Below the pieces are notes generated by a model. The model had not been told where the DNA came from, searched no databases, and saw nothing but the letters and a program-made list of their open reading frames with translations. 12,035 nucleotides of DNA from Nitrosomonadales bacterium. GTDB taxonomy: Bacteria > Pseudomonadota > Gammaproteobacteria > Burkholderiales > SG8-41. The stretch is taken from the NCBI GenBank assembly GCA_009885185.1, contig VFLF01000118.1, forward strand, positions 1 through 12,035, read 5' to 3'. Below, piece after piece: positions 1-7,340 of the stretch. Position 1 is the first letter of the stretch, and every line of letters begins with the position of its first letter. Position numbers and translations under genes: made by a program.

Positions 1-634
1 CGGCGTTGATGACCGCCACCATCATGTCGGGGTCGAGTCCGGCTTTGACGCCTGCGACAAACACTTCGAGGCTCATCGCCAGTGCCGTTTGTGACAGCAG
101 ATTGTTCAGCAGTTTCATGGTCTGCGCCTGCCCCGGCTGCTTGCCGACCACGAATACTTTGCCGATGACATTCAGTGCATCGCGCACGGCGGAGATGGCT
201 TGCGGCTTGCCCGCCACCATCACCGCCAGCGTGCCTTTGTCCGCGCCGGAAGCGCCGCCGGATACCGGCGAATCAATCAGATCGATCCCGCGCGCGGCCA
301 GCGCCCTGGCGAGTTCTTTTTCGATGGCCGAGCCGGTCGTCGACAGATCGACGAGTATCTTGACCGCTTTGCCGTGAATTAAACCGGTGGATCCAAGGGC
401 CACCTCGCGCAGCACCGGCGGCGTGGGCACGCTGGCGAACACGATGCGCGCCTTGTCCGCCACCTCGCGCGGGCTGCGCGCTACTTTTGCGCCGAGTTTC
501 ACCAGCGGTTTCAATGCGGCGGGGTTAACGTCGTGTATCACCAGCGGAAAGCCTGCCGCCAGCAACCGCCGCGCCATGCGTCCGCCCATCACGCCCACGC
601 CTATAAAACCCATCAAGTCCGGTTTTGCCGCCAC
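1..634 (-). CDS. 3-hydroxyisobutyrate dehydrogenase-family NAD(P)-dependent oxidoreductase (partial, C-terminus outside window)
   Basis: The reverse strand is open from a GTG at 634 to the window edge (211 codons, no stop). A GGGAG ribosome site lies 6 nt upstream of the GTG; an in-frame ATG at 613 is the alternative start, just before the Rossmann fold. Visible motifs, numbered from the GTG: dinucleotide-binding GVGVMG at 12-17, the substrate-loop motif DSPVSGG at 121-127, and GQAQTMKLLNN at 168-178, whose Lys174 matches the catalytic lysine of the family and whose Asn pair is also conserved. Family members oxidise or reduce beta-hydroxyacids (3-hydroxyisobutyrate, tartronate semialdehyde, 2-hydroxy-3-oxopropionate, succinic semialdehyde) in the cytoplasm. 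The substrate cannot be decided from this fragment. The gene is divergent from the CmcJ-like gene, 108 bp away. Nothing suggests it is broken, but the C-terminal helical domain is not seen. Confidence 0.9.
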   Translation of the reverse strand, partial: MAAKPDLMGFIGVGVMGGRMARRLLAAGFPLVIHDVNPAALKPLVKLGAKVARSPREVADKARIVFASVPTPPVLREVALGSTGLIHGKAVKILVDLSTTGSAIEKELARALAARGIDLIDSPVSGGASGADKGTLAVMVAGKPQAISAVRDALNVIGKVFVVGKQPGQAQTMKLLNNLLSQTALAMSLEVFVAGVKAGLDPDMMVAVINA

Positions 635-679
635 GGTTTGCTCCCTGTGTTTTCTCGATGGCGGACATTGTACGCACAT

Positions 680-709
680 TTGACCGCGCGCCCGGTCATG
701 GCCTAGTCT
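680..709 (+). promoter_or_regulatory. Weak candidate sigma-70 promoter for the CmcJ-like gene
   Basis: TTGACC at 680-685 is a good -35 match. After an 18-nt spacer, TAGTCT at 704-709 is a poor -10 match (3 of 6 consensus bases). It lies 33 nt before the ATG at 743 in the divergent gap. It was picked by eye, and the -10 is weak enough that chance is a real alternative. On the other strand TACAAT (667-672) could serve as the -10 of the leftward dehydrogenase gene, but no convincing -35 accompanies it. Confidence 0.25.
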
Positions 710-742
710 TGCGCTTCGGCCCCGTGATAAACAGGTGAATCC

Positions 743-1567
743 ATGAACGCTCCCCACGTCCAAACCGCGCAGACGCTCGTCGATATACCCTACACCGCGA
801 ACACCGGCGAAAAACTCATCAACGAAACCTTTGGTCCCGGCGATATCAGCCGCCGTAAAACCGGCGCGCTCGATATGCGCCCGATGCCCATCGAAAACGG
901 CCGCCCGCTGGCCGCGACCTTCACGCTGGAAAAAAACGGTTTCGTGTTCGTCGAACACAAAACCGCGATGAAGAATTTTTTCGACGAGCAGGAATTAAAG
1001 GCGGTGTATTACCGCGAGGTTGAAGCGCTCATCCAGCGCGAGTCGGGCGCCGCCCGCGTGGTGTTGTTCGATCACACCCTGCGTTCCGGTGATCAGGCCG
1101 AGCGTGAAGCGAAGCTCATCCGCGAGCCGGTGGTCTCCGCGCACAACGATTACACCGAATGGTCGGGGCCGCAGCGCGTGCGCGATTTGCTGCCCGACGA
1201 GGCCGAGACCTTGTTGAAAAAACGTTTTGCGATTATTCAGGTGTGGCGCGCGATCAACAAGCCCATCGAATCCAATCCGCTGGCGATGGTGGACGCCCAT
1301 ACCATTGCGTTCGACGATTTGCTCATTGCCGAGCGGCGCTACCCGACCCGCATCGGGCAAACCTATCGACTCGCGTACAACCCCAAACACCGCTGGATTT
1401 ATTTTCCGAAAATGACGCGCGACGAAGCGCTGGTGTTCAAGGTGTTCGATTCCGAGAAAGACGGTCGCGCGCGCTTTACCGCGCACACCTCGCTCACCGA
1501 TCCGGCCACACCGCCCGGCGCGCCGCCGCGGCAGAGCATCGAAGCGCGGGCGCTGGCGTTTTTTTAA
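743..1567 (+). CDS. CmcJ/NvfI-family oxidoreductase (non-haem Fe/2-oxoglutarate-like, formerly annotated as methyltransferase)
   Basis: This 274-residue protein starts at ATG 743 with an AGGTG ribosome site 5 nt upstream. The sequence order matches the CmcJ/NvfI (AsaB, GA4-desaturase-like) family: FDHTLR at 109-114, HNDYT at 134-138, VWRAINKP at 167-174, a DAHTIAFDDL stretch around 184-193, WIYFPKMTRDEALVFK around 218-233, ARFTAHTSL at 243-251 and RQSIEARAL at 263-271. His134, Asp136 and His248 would form the 2-His-1-carboxylate iron site expected for this fold; that assignment is by motif position, not structure. The family includes fungal secondary-metabolite oxygenases and many bacterial members of unknown substrate. 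It is probably cytoplasmic, as no signal peptide is visible. It appears monocistronic, and no biosynthetic cluster surrounds it, so a natural-product role is not supported here. Confidence 0.85.
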   Translation: MNAPHVQTAQTLVDIPYTANTGEKLINETFGPGDISRRKTGALDMRPMPIENGRPLAATFTLEKNGFVFVEHKTAMKNFFDEQELKAVYYREVEALIQRESGAARVVLFDHTLRSGDQAEREAKLIREPVVSAHNDYTEWSGPQRVRDLLPDEAETLLKKRFAIIQVWRAINKPIESNPLAMVDAHTIAFDDLLIAERRYPTRIGQTYRLAYNPKHRWIYFPKMTRDEALVFKVFDSEKDGRARFTAHTSLTDPATPPGAPPRQSIEARALAFF

Positions 1568-1610
1568 GAAAAATTCGCGCGACCAAGCAAAAGCGAAACA
1601 AACCCCATTA

Positions 1611-1640
1611 CCGTCATTCCCGCCTGCGCGGGAATGACGG
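1611..1640. repeat. Perfect inverted repeat, dRS3/REP-like element
   Basis: CCGTCATTCCCGC (1611-1623) and GCGGGAATGACGG (1628-1640) are perfect 13-bp complementary arms around a CTGC loop. The centre fits ATTCCC-N8-GGGAAT, the core of the short dispersed repeat called dRS3 in Neisseria; similar CGTCATTCCCGC elements are scattered through many beta- and gammaproteobacterial genomes. It sits 43 nt after the CmcJ-like stop codon and lacks a T-tract, so it reads as an intergenic repeat rather than a classic terminator. As RNA it would still fold strongly and could protect the 3' end. Only one copy is present in this window. Confidence 0.8.
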
Positions 1641-1694
1641 TGGGAGGCTATTTCCGCGGGAGGGCTCTTTGCCGGCGCTCCCTTTAAGCCCAAC

Positions 1695-1728
1695 AAAAAG
1701 CCGGCTTCATGACGAAGCTGGCTTTTTT
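1695..1728 (-). terminator. Bidirectional rho-independent terminator between the CmcJ-like and cytochrome c genes
   Basis: AAAAAGCCGGCTTC (1695-1708) pairs with GAAGCTGGCTTTTT (1714-1727) around ATGAC. There is one G-T pair in the stem, and T-runs follow the stem on both strands. It lies 17 nt past the cytochrome c stop on the minus strand and is the natural end of the leftward DUF255-cytochrome unit. Read rightward it also backs up the CmcJ-like gene. Confidence 0.85.
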
Positions 1729-1744
1729 GCAGCAATTTGCAGAT

Positions 1745-2056
1745 TTACTTCTGCGCCATGATCCACTTAACAATCGCGGCGATATCGGGGTCTTTCACGT
1801 GCGCGTTGGGTGGCATTACCATGTCGCCCCACACGCCTTTGCCGCCGTCTTTAACTTTTTTGACCAGCGTGGCCTCGGCGGCTTTGTCGCCTTTGTATTT
1901 GGCGGCGATGTCCTTGTACGACGGGCCCAAGATTTTTTTGTCGACTTGATGGCAAGTCATGCAGCCATTGGCCTGCGCGAGTTTTTCGTCGGCCTGCGCA
2001 GCGCCGGTACACAGCAGACCCAAGGTTACGGCGGAGGCCGCGAGCACACGTTTCAT
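1745..2056 (-). CDS. Small periplasmic class I cytochrome c (c551/c552-like)
   Basis: A 103-residue precursor begins at ATG 2056, with GAGG 10 nt upstream. A longer frame reaching 2158 would overlap the upstream gene and lacks a ribosome site. Residues 1-22 are a Sec signal peptide (Lys-Arg, hydrophobic core, AQA before D23), leaving about 81 mature residues, the usual size of this family. Haem attachment is C32-M-T-C35-H36; the GPSYKDIA segment follows at 44-51; and VWGDMVMPPN at 75-84 supplies the distal methionine, most likely Met81. Such proteins carry single electrons in the periplasm to oxidases or reductases. Cys16 does not fit a lipobox, so it should be soluble. The gene lies 38 nt downstream of the DUF255 gene on the same strand, so the two are probably co-transcribed. 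The redox partner is unknown. Confidence 0.93.
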   Translation of the reverse strand: MKRVLAASAVTLGLLCTGAAQADEKLAQANGCMTCHQVDKKILGPSYKDIAAKYKGDKAAEATLVKKVKDGGKGVWGDMVMPPNAHVKDPDIAAIVKWIMAQK

Positions 2057-2094
2057 TTCGATAATACCTCGTAAGTAATTGTTTATATTGAATA

Positions 2095-4155
2095 TTATTT
2101 CAAGGCCGACTTCAGCAGGCGCTCGATTGTGCCTAAATCCGAAACCGGGGGCAAGCAACTAACGCCTTGGCAAAGCCACGCGTTGACGCCGCTGGCGGGA
2201 GCGGGCTTTGCCAGCACCGCCGGCAATGCCGTCGTTCCGTTGTTTAAGGCTATCACCAAGGTATCGGGACGATACCGCGCGCCGAGCGCGCGCTGCCATT
2301 CGCGCAACGCATGATCCTCTCCGCGGAGCACGACCACGCGCGGCGGCACAAGCGCTTCTTCCAGTGCCGCGAGCAAACTCACAAACGCGCTCGGCTGACG
2401 TTGCATGGCGCCGTAAAACAAACGGATCGCGCGCTCCGCGGCATCGATATATCGCGGCTCGCCGATCACATGCCCCATCCGTTGCAGCGCAAACGCGGCG
2501 ATGCCGTTGCCCGACGGCGTGGCATTGTCGTGGCCGGGCTTGGCGCGATGGATCAGTTTTTCGTGATCGTGGCTAGTGAAGAAAAAGCCGCCGTGTTCAC
2601 TGTCCTCGAATTGACCGAGCAGGCAGTCGGCGAGCGCGCACGCGAACGCCAGATCGTCGGCGCGAAACTCCGTTTGCATCAGTTCCAGCAGCGCATCGAG
2701 CAAAAACGCGTAATCGTCGAGATAGGCGTTCAAATGCGCCTTGCCGTCCTTGTACGTGGCGAGCAAATGACCGCCGTTGTAGGACGGTTGCCACAAGGTT
2801 TTGCGAATAAAATCAACTGACCGTTGTGCCGATACCAGCCATGCCGGTTCGTCGAACACCCGCGCCGCGCGCGCCATGCCTTTAATCATCAGCGCGTTCC
2901 AGCTGGTAAGGATTTTTTCATCGCGGCCCGGCCACACGCGCTTGCACCGCGCGGCGAGCAGTTTGGCGCGGGCCTGCGCCAGTAGGGCGGCGTTGTTCCC
3001 GAGCAGCGCTTCGTCACCTGTGCCGAGCGGCTGGGCCAACCGTAAATTCCAGAATTCATGCTCAAAATTCGCCGCGCCATCCAGACCGTAGTGCGGCGCC
3101 AACACGGTGTATTCCTCCGGCGTGAGCAGCGCCTTCACTTCGTCCGGCGTCCACACATAAAACTTGCCTTCGACCTGCTCGGAATCAGCATCGAACGAGG
3201 AGTAATAGCCGCCCTCATTTACGTTCACCGGCTGTTGCATCTCACGCATCACCCACGCCGCCGTCTCCGCGCAAACGGTTTTGTAGAGCGGCGACTGTGT
3301 GACCAGCCACGCATCGGCGTACAACGCCAGCAGCGGCCCGTTGTCGTAGAGCATTTTCTCGAAGTGCGGGATTGTCCATGTGTCATCCACGCTGTAGCGC
3401 GCAAAGCCGCCGCCCAGATGATCGTAAATGCCGCCTTCGGCCATGTGCGTGAGGGTTACGTGCGCGATGTCGAGTCCCGCGGCATCGTTATCCAGTGCAT
3501 GCCGCCGCAGACAAAACGCCAATTCAAACGGATGCGGAAACTTCGGCGCATGACCGATGCCGCCGTGTTCTCGGTCGAACATTTGCTCGAATTCCTGCAA
3601 CGCGTTTGTCAGCGGTGCGCGCGTGAACGCACCGGCGTCGGCCACAACCGGCACGGCACCCGCCAGCGCCGCCAGCAGCGAGGCATTCTGCTTGCCGATT
3701 TCATCACGCTGCTCGCGATACGCCTGTTCAATGCGCGGCAGCAAGCCCAAAAACCCCGGCATGTTGTAACGCGGCGTCTTGGGGAAATACGTGCCGCCAA
3801 AAAACGGCGTGCCGTCCGGCATCAAAAACATCGTCAGCGGCCAGCCGCCGTTGCGCTGCGTGAGCATGTGATGCGCGGTCTGGTAAATCTGATCCAGATC
3901 AGGCCGCTCCTCGCGATCCACCTTGATGTTGATGAACAGCCGGTTCATTTCCGCCGCCACCGCGGCATCCTCGAACGACTCGTGCGCCATCACATGGCAC
4001 CAGTGGCATGCCGAGTAGCCGACGGACAGCAGGATCGGCTTGTCCTGCGTCCGCGCGAGAGCAAGCGCTTCCTTGCCCCACGGATACCAATCGACGGGGT
4101 TGTTCGCGTGCTGCTGGAGGTAGGGGCTGGTTTCTTGGGCGAGGCGGTTGGGCAT
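2095..4155 (-). CDS. DUF255 thioredoxin-domain / six-hairpin glycosidase-like protein (YyaL, SPATA20 family)
   Basis: The 686-residue product starts at ATG 4155. The frame continues to a GTG at 4200, but the conserved family N-terminus ([16 protein letters not shown]) begins at 4155. The N-terminal domain is thioredoxin-like, with C50-H-W-C53-H at the redox position, a KVDREERPD segment at 78-86 and GGWPL at 103-107. The rest is an alpha/alpha toroid-like region containing [11 protein letters not shown] and [11 protein letters not shown], as in this family. Length is normal (about 670-700). The family is widespread from bacteria to humans (SPATA20), but its reaction is not established; a redox role combined with a sugar-binding or epimerase-like fold is often proposed. 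No signal peptide is seen, so it is probably cytoplasmic. It is first in a probable two-gene unit with the cytochrome c. Confidence 0.92.
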   Translation of the reverse strand: MPNRLAQETSPYLQQHANNPVDWYPWGKEALALARTQDKPILLSVGYSACHWCHVMAHESFEDAAVAAEMNRLFINIKVDREERPDLDQIYQTAHHMLTQRNGGWPLTMFLMPDGTPFFGGTYFPKTPRYNMPGFLGLLPRIEQAYREQRDEIGKQNASLLAALAGAVPVVADAGAFTRAPLTNALQEFEQMFDREHGGIGHAPKFPHPFELAFCLRRHALDNDAAGLDIAHVTLTHMAEGGIYDHLGGGFARYSVDDTWTIPHFEKMLYDNGPLLALYADAWLVTQSPLYKTVCAETAAWVMREMQQPVNVNEGGYYSSFDADSEQVEGKFYVWTPDEVKALLTPEEYTVLAPHYGLDGAANFEHEFWNLRLAQPLGTGDEALLGNNAALLAQARAKLLAARCKRVWPGRDEKILTSWNALMIKGMARAARVFDEPAWLVSAQRSVDFIRKTLWQPSYNGGHLLATYKDGKAHLNAYLDDYAFLLDALLELMQTEFRADDLAFACALADCLLGQFEDSEHGGFFFTSHDHEKLIHRAKPGHDNATPSGNGIAAFALQRMGHVIGEPRYIDAAERAIRLFYGAMQRQPSAFVSLLAALEEALVPPRVVVLRGEDHALREWQRALGARYRPDTLVIALNNGTTALPAVLAKPAPASGVNAWLCQGVSCLPPVSDLGTIERLLKSALK

Positions 4156-4235
4156 GGCGTTTCCAGGAGTTCCCGTGGATTCTGTCACAGGCACGAGCAC
4201 TAGAAAAATTTACAAATATGTATTAACATTATCGC

Positions 4236-4532
4236 ATGGATATCCGGTTTGAATGGGACGACGCCAAGGCGAAGCACAACCTACGCAAGCATGGCGTCGC
4301 TTTCGATGACGTAATCGCGGTGTTCTCGGACCCGTTCGCCATGACGAAACAGGACCGTATCGAGAACGGCGAGTGGCGCTGGCAGACGTTGGGCATGGTG
4401 GGGGGCTACTGGGTGCTTTTGGTGGCGCATACGGTCGGCGAGACTGACGATGGCGCCGAGGTTATTCGTATCATTTCGGCGCGAGCCGCTGATCGTAAGG
4501 AGCGAAAACGCTATGAAAACCAGGATCGTTAG
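4236..4532 (+). CDS. brnT: BrnT-family ribonuclease toxin (type II toxin-antitoxin)
   Basis: This 98-residue protein has the DUF497/BrnT pattern: an opening FEWDDAKAKHN, RKHGVAFDD at 17-25, VFSDPF near 29-34, and a closing IRIISAR followed by a basic ERKRYE tail. BrnT toxins are RelE-like ribonucleases that stop translation and are neutralised by BrnA. No Shine-Dalgarno sequence precedes the ATG, and the 80-bp upstream gap is AT-rich with a small ATGT-N4-ACAT symmetry (4218-4229). Translation may therefore be leaderless or weak, and that gap is the likely site of autoregulation by the BrnT-BrnA complex (inference from the family). It overlaps brnA by 20 nt, the usual toxin-first order of this system. 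Confidence 0.92.
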   Translation: MDIRFEWDDAKAKHNLRKHGVAFDDVIAVFSDPFAMTKQDRIENGEWRWQTLGMVGGYWVLLVAHTVGETDDGAEVIRIISARAADRKERKRYENQDR

Positions 4533-4830
4533 ACGAAAAGTAGACTTGAAGAACCCGCCGCCGTTAACTGCGGCGCAGCGCGCCAGACTGGATGCGTTGG
4601 GGAAGGCGCCGGACAGCAAAATCGACTACAGCGACATCCCGCCGTTGACGGATGAGTTTTGGAAGAACGCGGTTCGCAATCCGTTCTACAAGCCCACAAA
4701 GCAGGCCACGACCGTGCGGGTCGATTCCGATGTATTGCTGTGGCTCAAAGGCCAAGGCAAGGGCTACCAGACGCGCATTAACGCGATTTTGCGTAAGGCG
4801 ATGCTGCGGGATATCGATCAAAAGACCTGA
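4513..4830 (+). CDS. brnA: BrnA-family antitoxin, ribbon-helix-helix DNA-binding protein
   Basis: The start ATG at 4513 lies inside the end of brnT and has AAGGAG 10 nt upstream, giving 105 residues. The N-terminal part (1-60, with a PPLTDEFWKNA segment at 43-53) is the toxin-wrapping region. The C-terminal part is the ribbon-helix-helix: strand TKQATTVRVDSDVLLWLK at 62-79, then GKGYQTRINAILRKAM at 82-97, which matches BrnA proteins closely. It neutralises BrnT and represses the operon. Its stop codon touches the reading frame of a MazF-like remnant, but the C-terminus itself looks complete for the family. Confidence 0.92.
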   Translation: MKTRIVRRKVDLKNPPPLTAAQRARLDALGKAPDSKIDYSDIPPLTDEFWKNAVRNPFYKPTKQATTVRVDSDVLLWLKGQGKGYQTRINAILRKAMLRDIDQKT

Positions 4831-5117
4831 GCGTTTTCTTTCTCGATCCGACCGTCGGCACGGAAATCAAAAAAACGCGACCGGCACTGGTGGTTTCCCC
4901 GGACGACATGAACCAGGCATTACCGCGCGTCATCATTGCGCCCATCACCAGCAAAGGCCAGCCGCTGGCCTGCCGCCCCGAAATCCGCCTGAAAGGCAAG
5001 CGAGGCCGTGTGTTGCTCGATCAGATTCGCAGCGTCGATAAAACGCGCCTGGCCGGCAAAATCAGTAAAGTGGATCTTGCGTTGTGGCATCCCGTACTAT
5101 TGGAAATGTTGGCGTGA
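4831..5117 (+). pseudogene. MazF/PemK-like toxin reading frame lacking its 5' end
   Basis: Translation in this frame gives VFFLDPTVGTEIKKTRP, then ALVVSPDDMNQ, then APITSKG, then GRVLLDQIRSVDKTRL, ending LLEMLA, a clear MazF/PemK endoribonuclease. Family members begin with about five residues such as M-K-R-G-D before this segment. Here they are absent: the frame upstream is open back to 4797, but runs through the end of brnA with no ATG, GTG or TTG before GTG 4890, which lies well inside the domain. The N-terminal Arg-Gly-Asp loop is conserved and functionally important in MazF, so the product is probably inactive. No MazE-like antitoxin is present. A -1 ribosomal slip near the end of brnA would yield a BrnA-MazF fusion, but no strong slippery site is visible. 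Deletion of a mazE and the mazF start is the simplest account. Confidence 0.8.
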
Positions 5118-5175
5118 GCTGCGATTCCAGTTTCAGGGCATCGCTCGCACCGCGGTAACGGGGGCCTGTCCCAAG

Positions 5176-6072
5176 TTAAGACTTGACGGTCAATTGCCGC
5201 GCCACCGCCGTCACTATTTTTGCCATTGCTGCGGCAACCGGCGTCAGCGGCGGGTCTTTGCGCATGAGCAGCGCGATGGTGATCTCCGGCATGTGATCTG
5301 CAATTTTGATTTCCTGCAACAAATCACACGCCGGCGCTGTCGTCAGATAACGCCGCGTGATAATGCCCAGTGCATCGGATTTCGCGAGTACCGATACCAA
5401 GACGTTTTGGGAATCGCATTGCACCATCGCGCGTGGAGCCGGAAAATTCGAGGCGGGAAACACGCGGCTGAGCAGACTGGCAAACGGTTCGCTAACCACC
5501 CAGGCCGCCTTGCCCAAGCCCGCGATTGAACCCGCCTTGCGCAATGGATGATTCTTGCGACCGACGATAATAAAGTCGTCGCGAAACAGCGGACGGAAAA
5601 CCAGTGCGGGATCAAGCTTCGCTTGAGCCTTCATCACCATTGCGAAATCCAGCGTTCCATCACGCACCATCGGTACCAATGCGTTTGTATAGCCCTCGAC
5701 AATGCGCGTGCTTGCCGCTGGAAATTGCTGGCGAAAACGAATGACGGCTTCCGGCGCGATGAGCATTGCGGCAGACGGGCCGACGCCAAACGCCACCGAT
5801 CCGCCGCCTTCGCCCGCAAGCTGCGCGATTTCTTCTTCCCCCTTCCGCAACTCGGCCTGCGCAGCGCGGGCGCGCGTGTAAAACGCACGTCCCGCGGGTG
5901 TCGCCACCACGCCGTGATTGGTGCGCCGTATCAGTTGCGTGTGCAATTCAGCCTCAAGTCCGCGCAGGCTTTTGGTCACTGCGGGCTGCGACAATCCGGT
6001 TTTGCGCGCGGCGGCGTGGATGCTGCCTTCCTCGATGACTGCCAGAAAATCCTGAATCTGCCGCAAACGCAT
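5176..6072 (-). CDS. LysR-family transcriptional regulator, copy 1
   Basis: This 298-residue regulator starts at ATG 6072, with AGGAG 7 nt upstream. Residues 1-60 are the winged helix-turn-helix (AARKTGLSQPAVTKSLRGLEAEL), and the remainder, from about residue 90, is the periplasmic-binding-protein-like effector domain. It is divergent from the Bug gene at 6185 across a 112-bp gap, the standard arrangement for a LysR activator of its neighbour. It is a paralogue of the regulator at 7341-8246: the first 60 residues are identical at 50 positions, whereas the effector half has drifted more, which suggests a different ligand or relaxed selection. The inducer is unknown; the Bug ligand or a breakdown product is plausible. 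Confidence 0.93.
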   Translation of the reverse strand: MRLRQIQDFLAVIEEGSIHAAARKTGLSQPAVTKSLRGLEAELHTQLIRRTNHGVVATPAGRAFYTRARAAQAELRKGEEEIAQLAGEGGGSVAFGVGPSAAMLIAPEAVIRFRQQFPAASTRIVEGYTNALVPMVRDGTLDFAMVMKAQAKLDPALVFRPLFRDDFIIVGRKNHPLRKAGSIAGLGKAAWVVSEPFASLLSRVFPASNFPAPRAMVQCDSQNVLVSVLAKSDALGIITRRYLTTAPACDLLQEIKIADHMPEITIALLMRKDPPLTPVAAAMAKIVTAVARQLTVKS

Positions 6073-6184
6073 GGGATAACTCCTGGTTATCGTGGTTATT
6101 ACTCTGCAATCTTACCTCGGGCTCGCGAGTCGTGGTCTACTGTGGTCTCTGCCGGAATGAACCCGGCGCAAGCGGAGGTTGAAG
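6073..6184. promoter_or_regulatory. Divergent LysR/Bug control region, copy 1
   Basis: Between the two start codons lie TGGTTA repeats at 6084-6089 and 6093-6098, overlapping the LysR ribosome-site region. A dyad CTCG-GGCTCG-CGAG follows at 6116-6129, then a block CGTGGTCTACTGTG at 6131-6144 that is identical in copy 2. ATCTTA at 6109-6114 reads TAAGAT on the minus strand, a possible -10 for the regulator; the dyad would then fall in its spacer, fitting autorepression. TACTGT at 6138-6143 is a possible -10 for the Bug gene, with the dyad over its -35 zone. GGAGG at 6174-6178 is the Bug ribosome site. Promoter assignments are inference; the sequence conservation is observed. Confidence 0.6.
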
Positions 6185-7186
6185 ATGAAATCCTACAAGA
6201 ATCGCGCGCACTCGTTATTGCGCACAGGGTTCATCATGGCAATGGCGCTGGCAACACAAGGTGTTGCGCAGGCTGCTACGCTACCCGCTTGGCCGAACAA
6301 GCCCCTTCGCATCATCGCTCCGAGCGCGCCGGGGACGCCGCCTGATGTCGTCGCCCGCATTCTGAGCGAACGGCTGGCGACCGCGCTCGGCCAGGCGGTC
6401 GTGGTCGAGAATCGTCCAGGCGCTGGTTTCACGATCGGCTTGCAAATAGTCGCGAAGGCAACGCCTGACGGCTACACCATGGGTGTGATAGCCATGCCTG
6501 CGATCATTGCACCCTCCCTGCTACGCAGCATGCCATATGACACGGCTGCGGACCTGGTCCCGGTATCCCAGGTGCTATGGAACGCCAATATTCTAGTTGT
6601 GCGGGCGTCGTCTTCGTTGAAATCAGTTCAAGAGTTGGTCGTGTTAGCGAAAACTAAACCGGCCCACCTTACCTTTGCGTCTGGTGGAATCGGCACGCCC
6701 GCTCATATGGCAGGTGAATTATTAAGGCTGCACGCTGGTGTTGACATCCGTCACGTGCCGTTCAAAGGCGCCCCGGCAGGTGTGACGGCAGTCGTTGGCG
6801 AGCAGATCGACCTGATGTTCGCCGCTATCCCGGCGATTGCACCACACATTATGTCGGGAAGACTCCGCGCGCTTGCAACACCCGCGCCGCAACGCATAAC
6901 TGCCTACCCGGACGTGCCGACCATGGCCGAGAAGGGTTTTCCGGGTTTCGATTTCCGCGATTGGCAGGGTATCGTGGCCCCTGCTGGAACGCCGAAAAAA
7001 GTCATCGCGCGGATGGCCAAAGAAATCGCGAGAATCGTCGCAGCGCCTGAAGTCAAGGAACGGTTCGTCGCTATCGGGATGGAAGCTGCAAGCGACCTCG
7101 GACCCGCACAATTCGGCACGCTGCTCCGCTCGGAGCAGGCGAAGTGGGCGAAAGTCGTGCGCGATGCGGGCATACGCGCGGACTGA
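6185..7186 (+). CDS. Bug-family (TctC-like) tripartite tricarboxylate transporter substrate-binding protein, copy 1
   Basis: This 333-residue protein starts at ATG 6185, 6 nt after GGAGG; a TTG two codons earlier is less likely. Residues 1-30 form a Sec signal peptide ending AQA. The mature part shows the Bug pattern: WPNKPLRII, then the ligand-loop segment PGTPPDVVARIL, ENRPGAGFTIG, VAKATPDGYT, ASGGIGTPAHMAGELL, DIRHVPFKG and a VPTMAEKG segment. Bug proteins bind small carboxylates or related polar solutes in the periplasm and may feed a TctAB transporter or act in sensing. No membrane components lie in the window. It is paralogous to the protein at 8358-9371. Only 5 nt separate its stop from the dead hydrolase stub, so it was once in the same operon as an active hydrolase. 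Confidence 0.93.
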   Translation: MKSYKNRAHSLLRTGFIMAMALATQGVAQAATLPAWPNKPLRIIAPSAPGTPPDVVARILSERLATALGQAVVVENRPGAGFTIGLQIVAKATPDGYTMGVIAMPAIIAPSLLRSMPYDTAADLVPVSQVLWNANILVVRASSSLKSVQELVVLAKTKPAHLTFASGGIGTPAHMAGELLRLHAGVDIRHVPFKGAPAGVTAVVGEQIDLMFAAIPAIAPHIMSGRLRALATPAPQRITAYPDVPTMAEKGFPGFDFRDWQGIVAPAGTPKKVIARMAKEIARIVAAPEVKERFVAIGMEAASDLGPAQFGTLLRSEQAKWAKVVRDAGIRAD

Positions 7187-7191
7187 ACGCA

Positions 7192-7300
7192 ATGGCATCA
7201 GTACGCAACATCCTGTTCATCATGTGCGACCAGTTACGCGCGGCTTAGTTGTCCTGCTATGGGCCCCCGCTTCACGCGCGCTTACGTGCAATGTTCAGTG
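7192..7300 (+). pseudogene. Remnant of a sulfatase-superfamily hydrolase gene (5' stub)
   Basis: The first 16 codons encode MASVRNILFIMCDQLR, matching the start of the intact hydrolase at 9377 except at one residue. The homologous Asp-Tyr codons have become GCT TAG, giving a stop at 7246-7248 (codon 19). A little further on, 47 bp present in the intact gene are missing: CGCTTCACG lies 76 nt after the ATG here against 123 nt there. The matching stretch CGCTTCACGCGCGCTTACGTGCA (two short segments either side of GCGC) then resumes before similarity fades near 7300, before the formylglycine cysteine motif. The 47-bp gap is flanked by similar GGGC words, suggesting slippage. The gene is dead. Confidence 0.92.
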
Positions 7301-7340
7301 ATACCGGGTAAAGTTTTTCCCATAACGGCACTTTCAGCGT

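Noticed and set aside
1611..1640. Inverted repeat as the terminator of the CmcJ-like gene
   Set aside because: No T-run follows the stem; the hairpin at 1695-1728 is a better terminator and the repeat core matches a dispersed-repeat motif.
995..1735. Open 246-codon minus-strand frame over the CmcJ-like gene and terminator
   Set aside because: It overlaps a clear family member and runs through the inverted repeat and terminator, with no family resemblance of its own.
2057..2158. Extended cytochrome c start at 2158
   Set aside because: It would overlap the DUF255 gene and bury the signal peptide; ATG 2056 has a ribosome site and a proper Sec signal.
4156..4200. N-terminal extension of the DUF255 protein from GTG 4200
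   Set aside because: The conserved family N-terminus begins at ATG 4155 and the extra 15 residues have no family counterpart.
3058..4203. Open 381-codon frame antisense to the DUF255 gene
   Set aside because: It mirrors a well-supported gene on the other strand, has an Arg/His-rich composition typical of shadow frames, and shows no recognisable motif.
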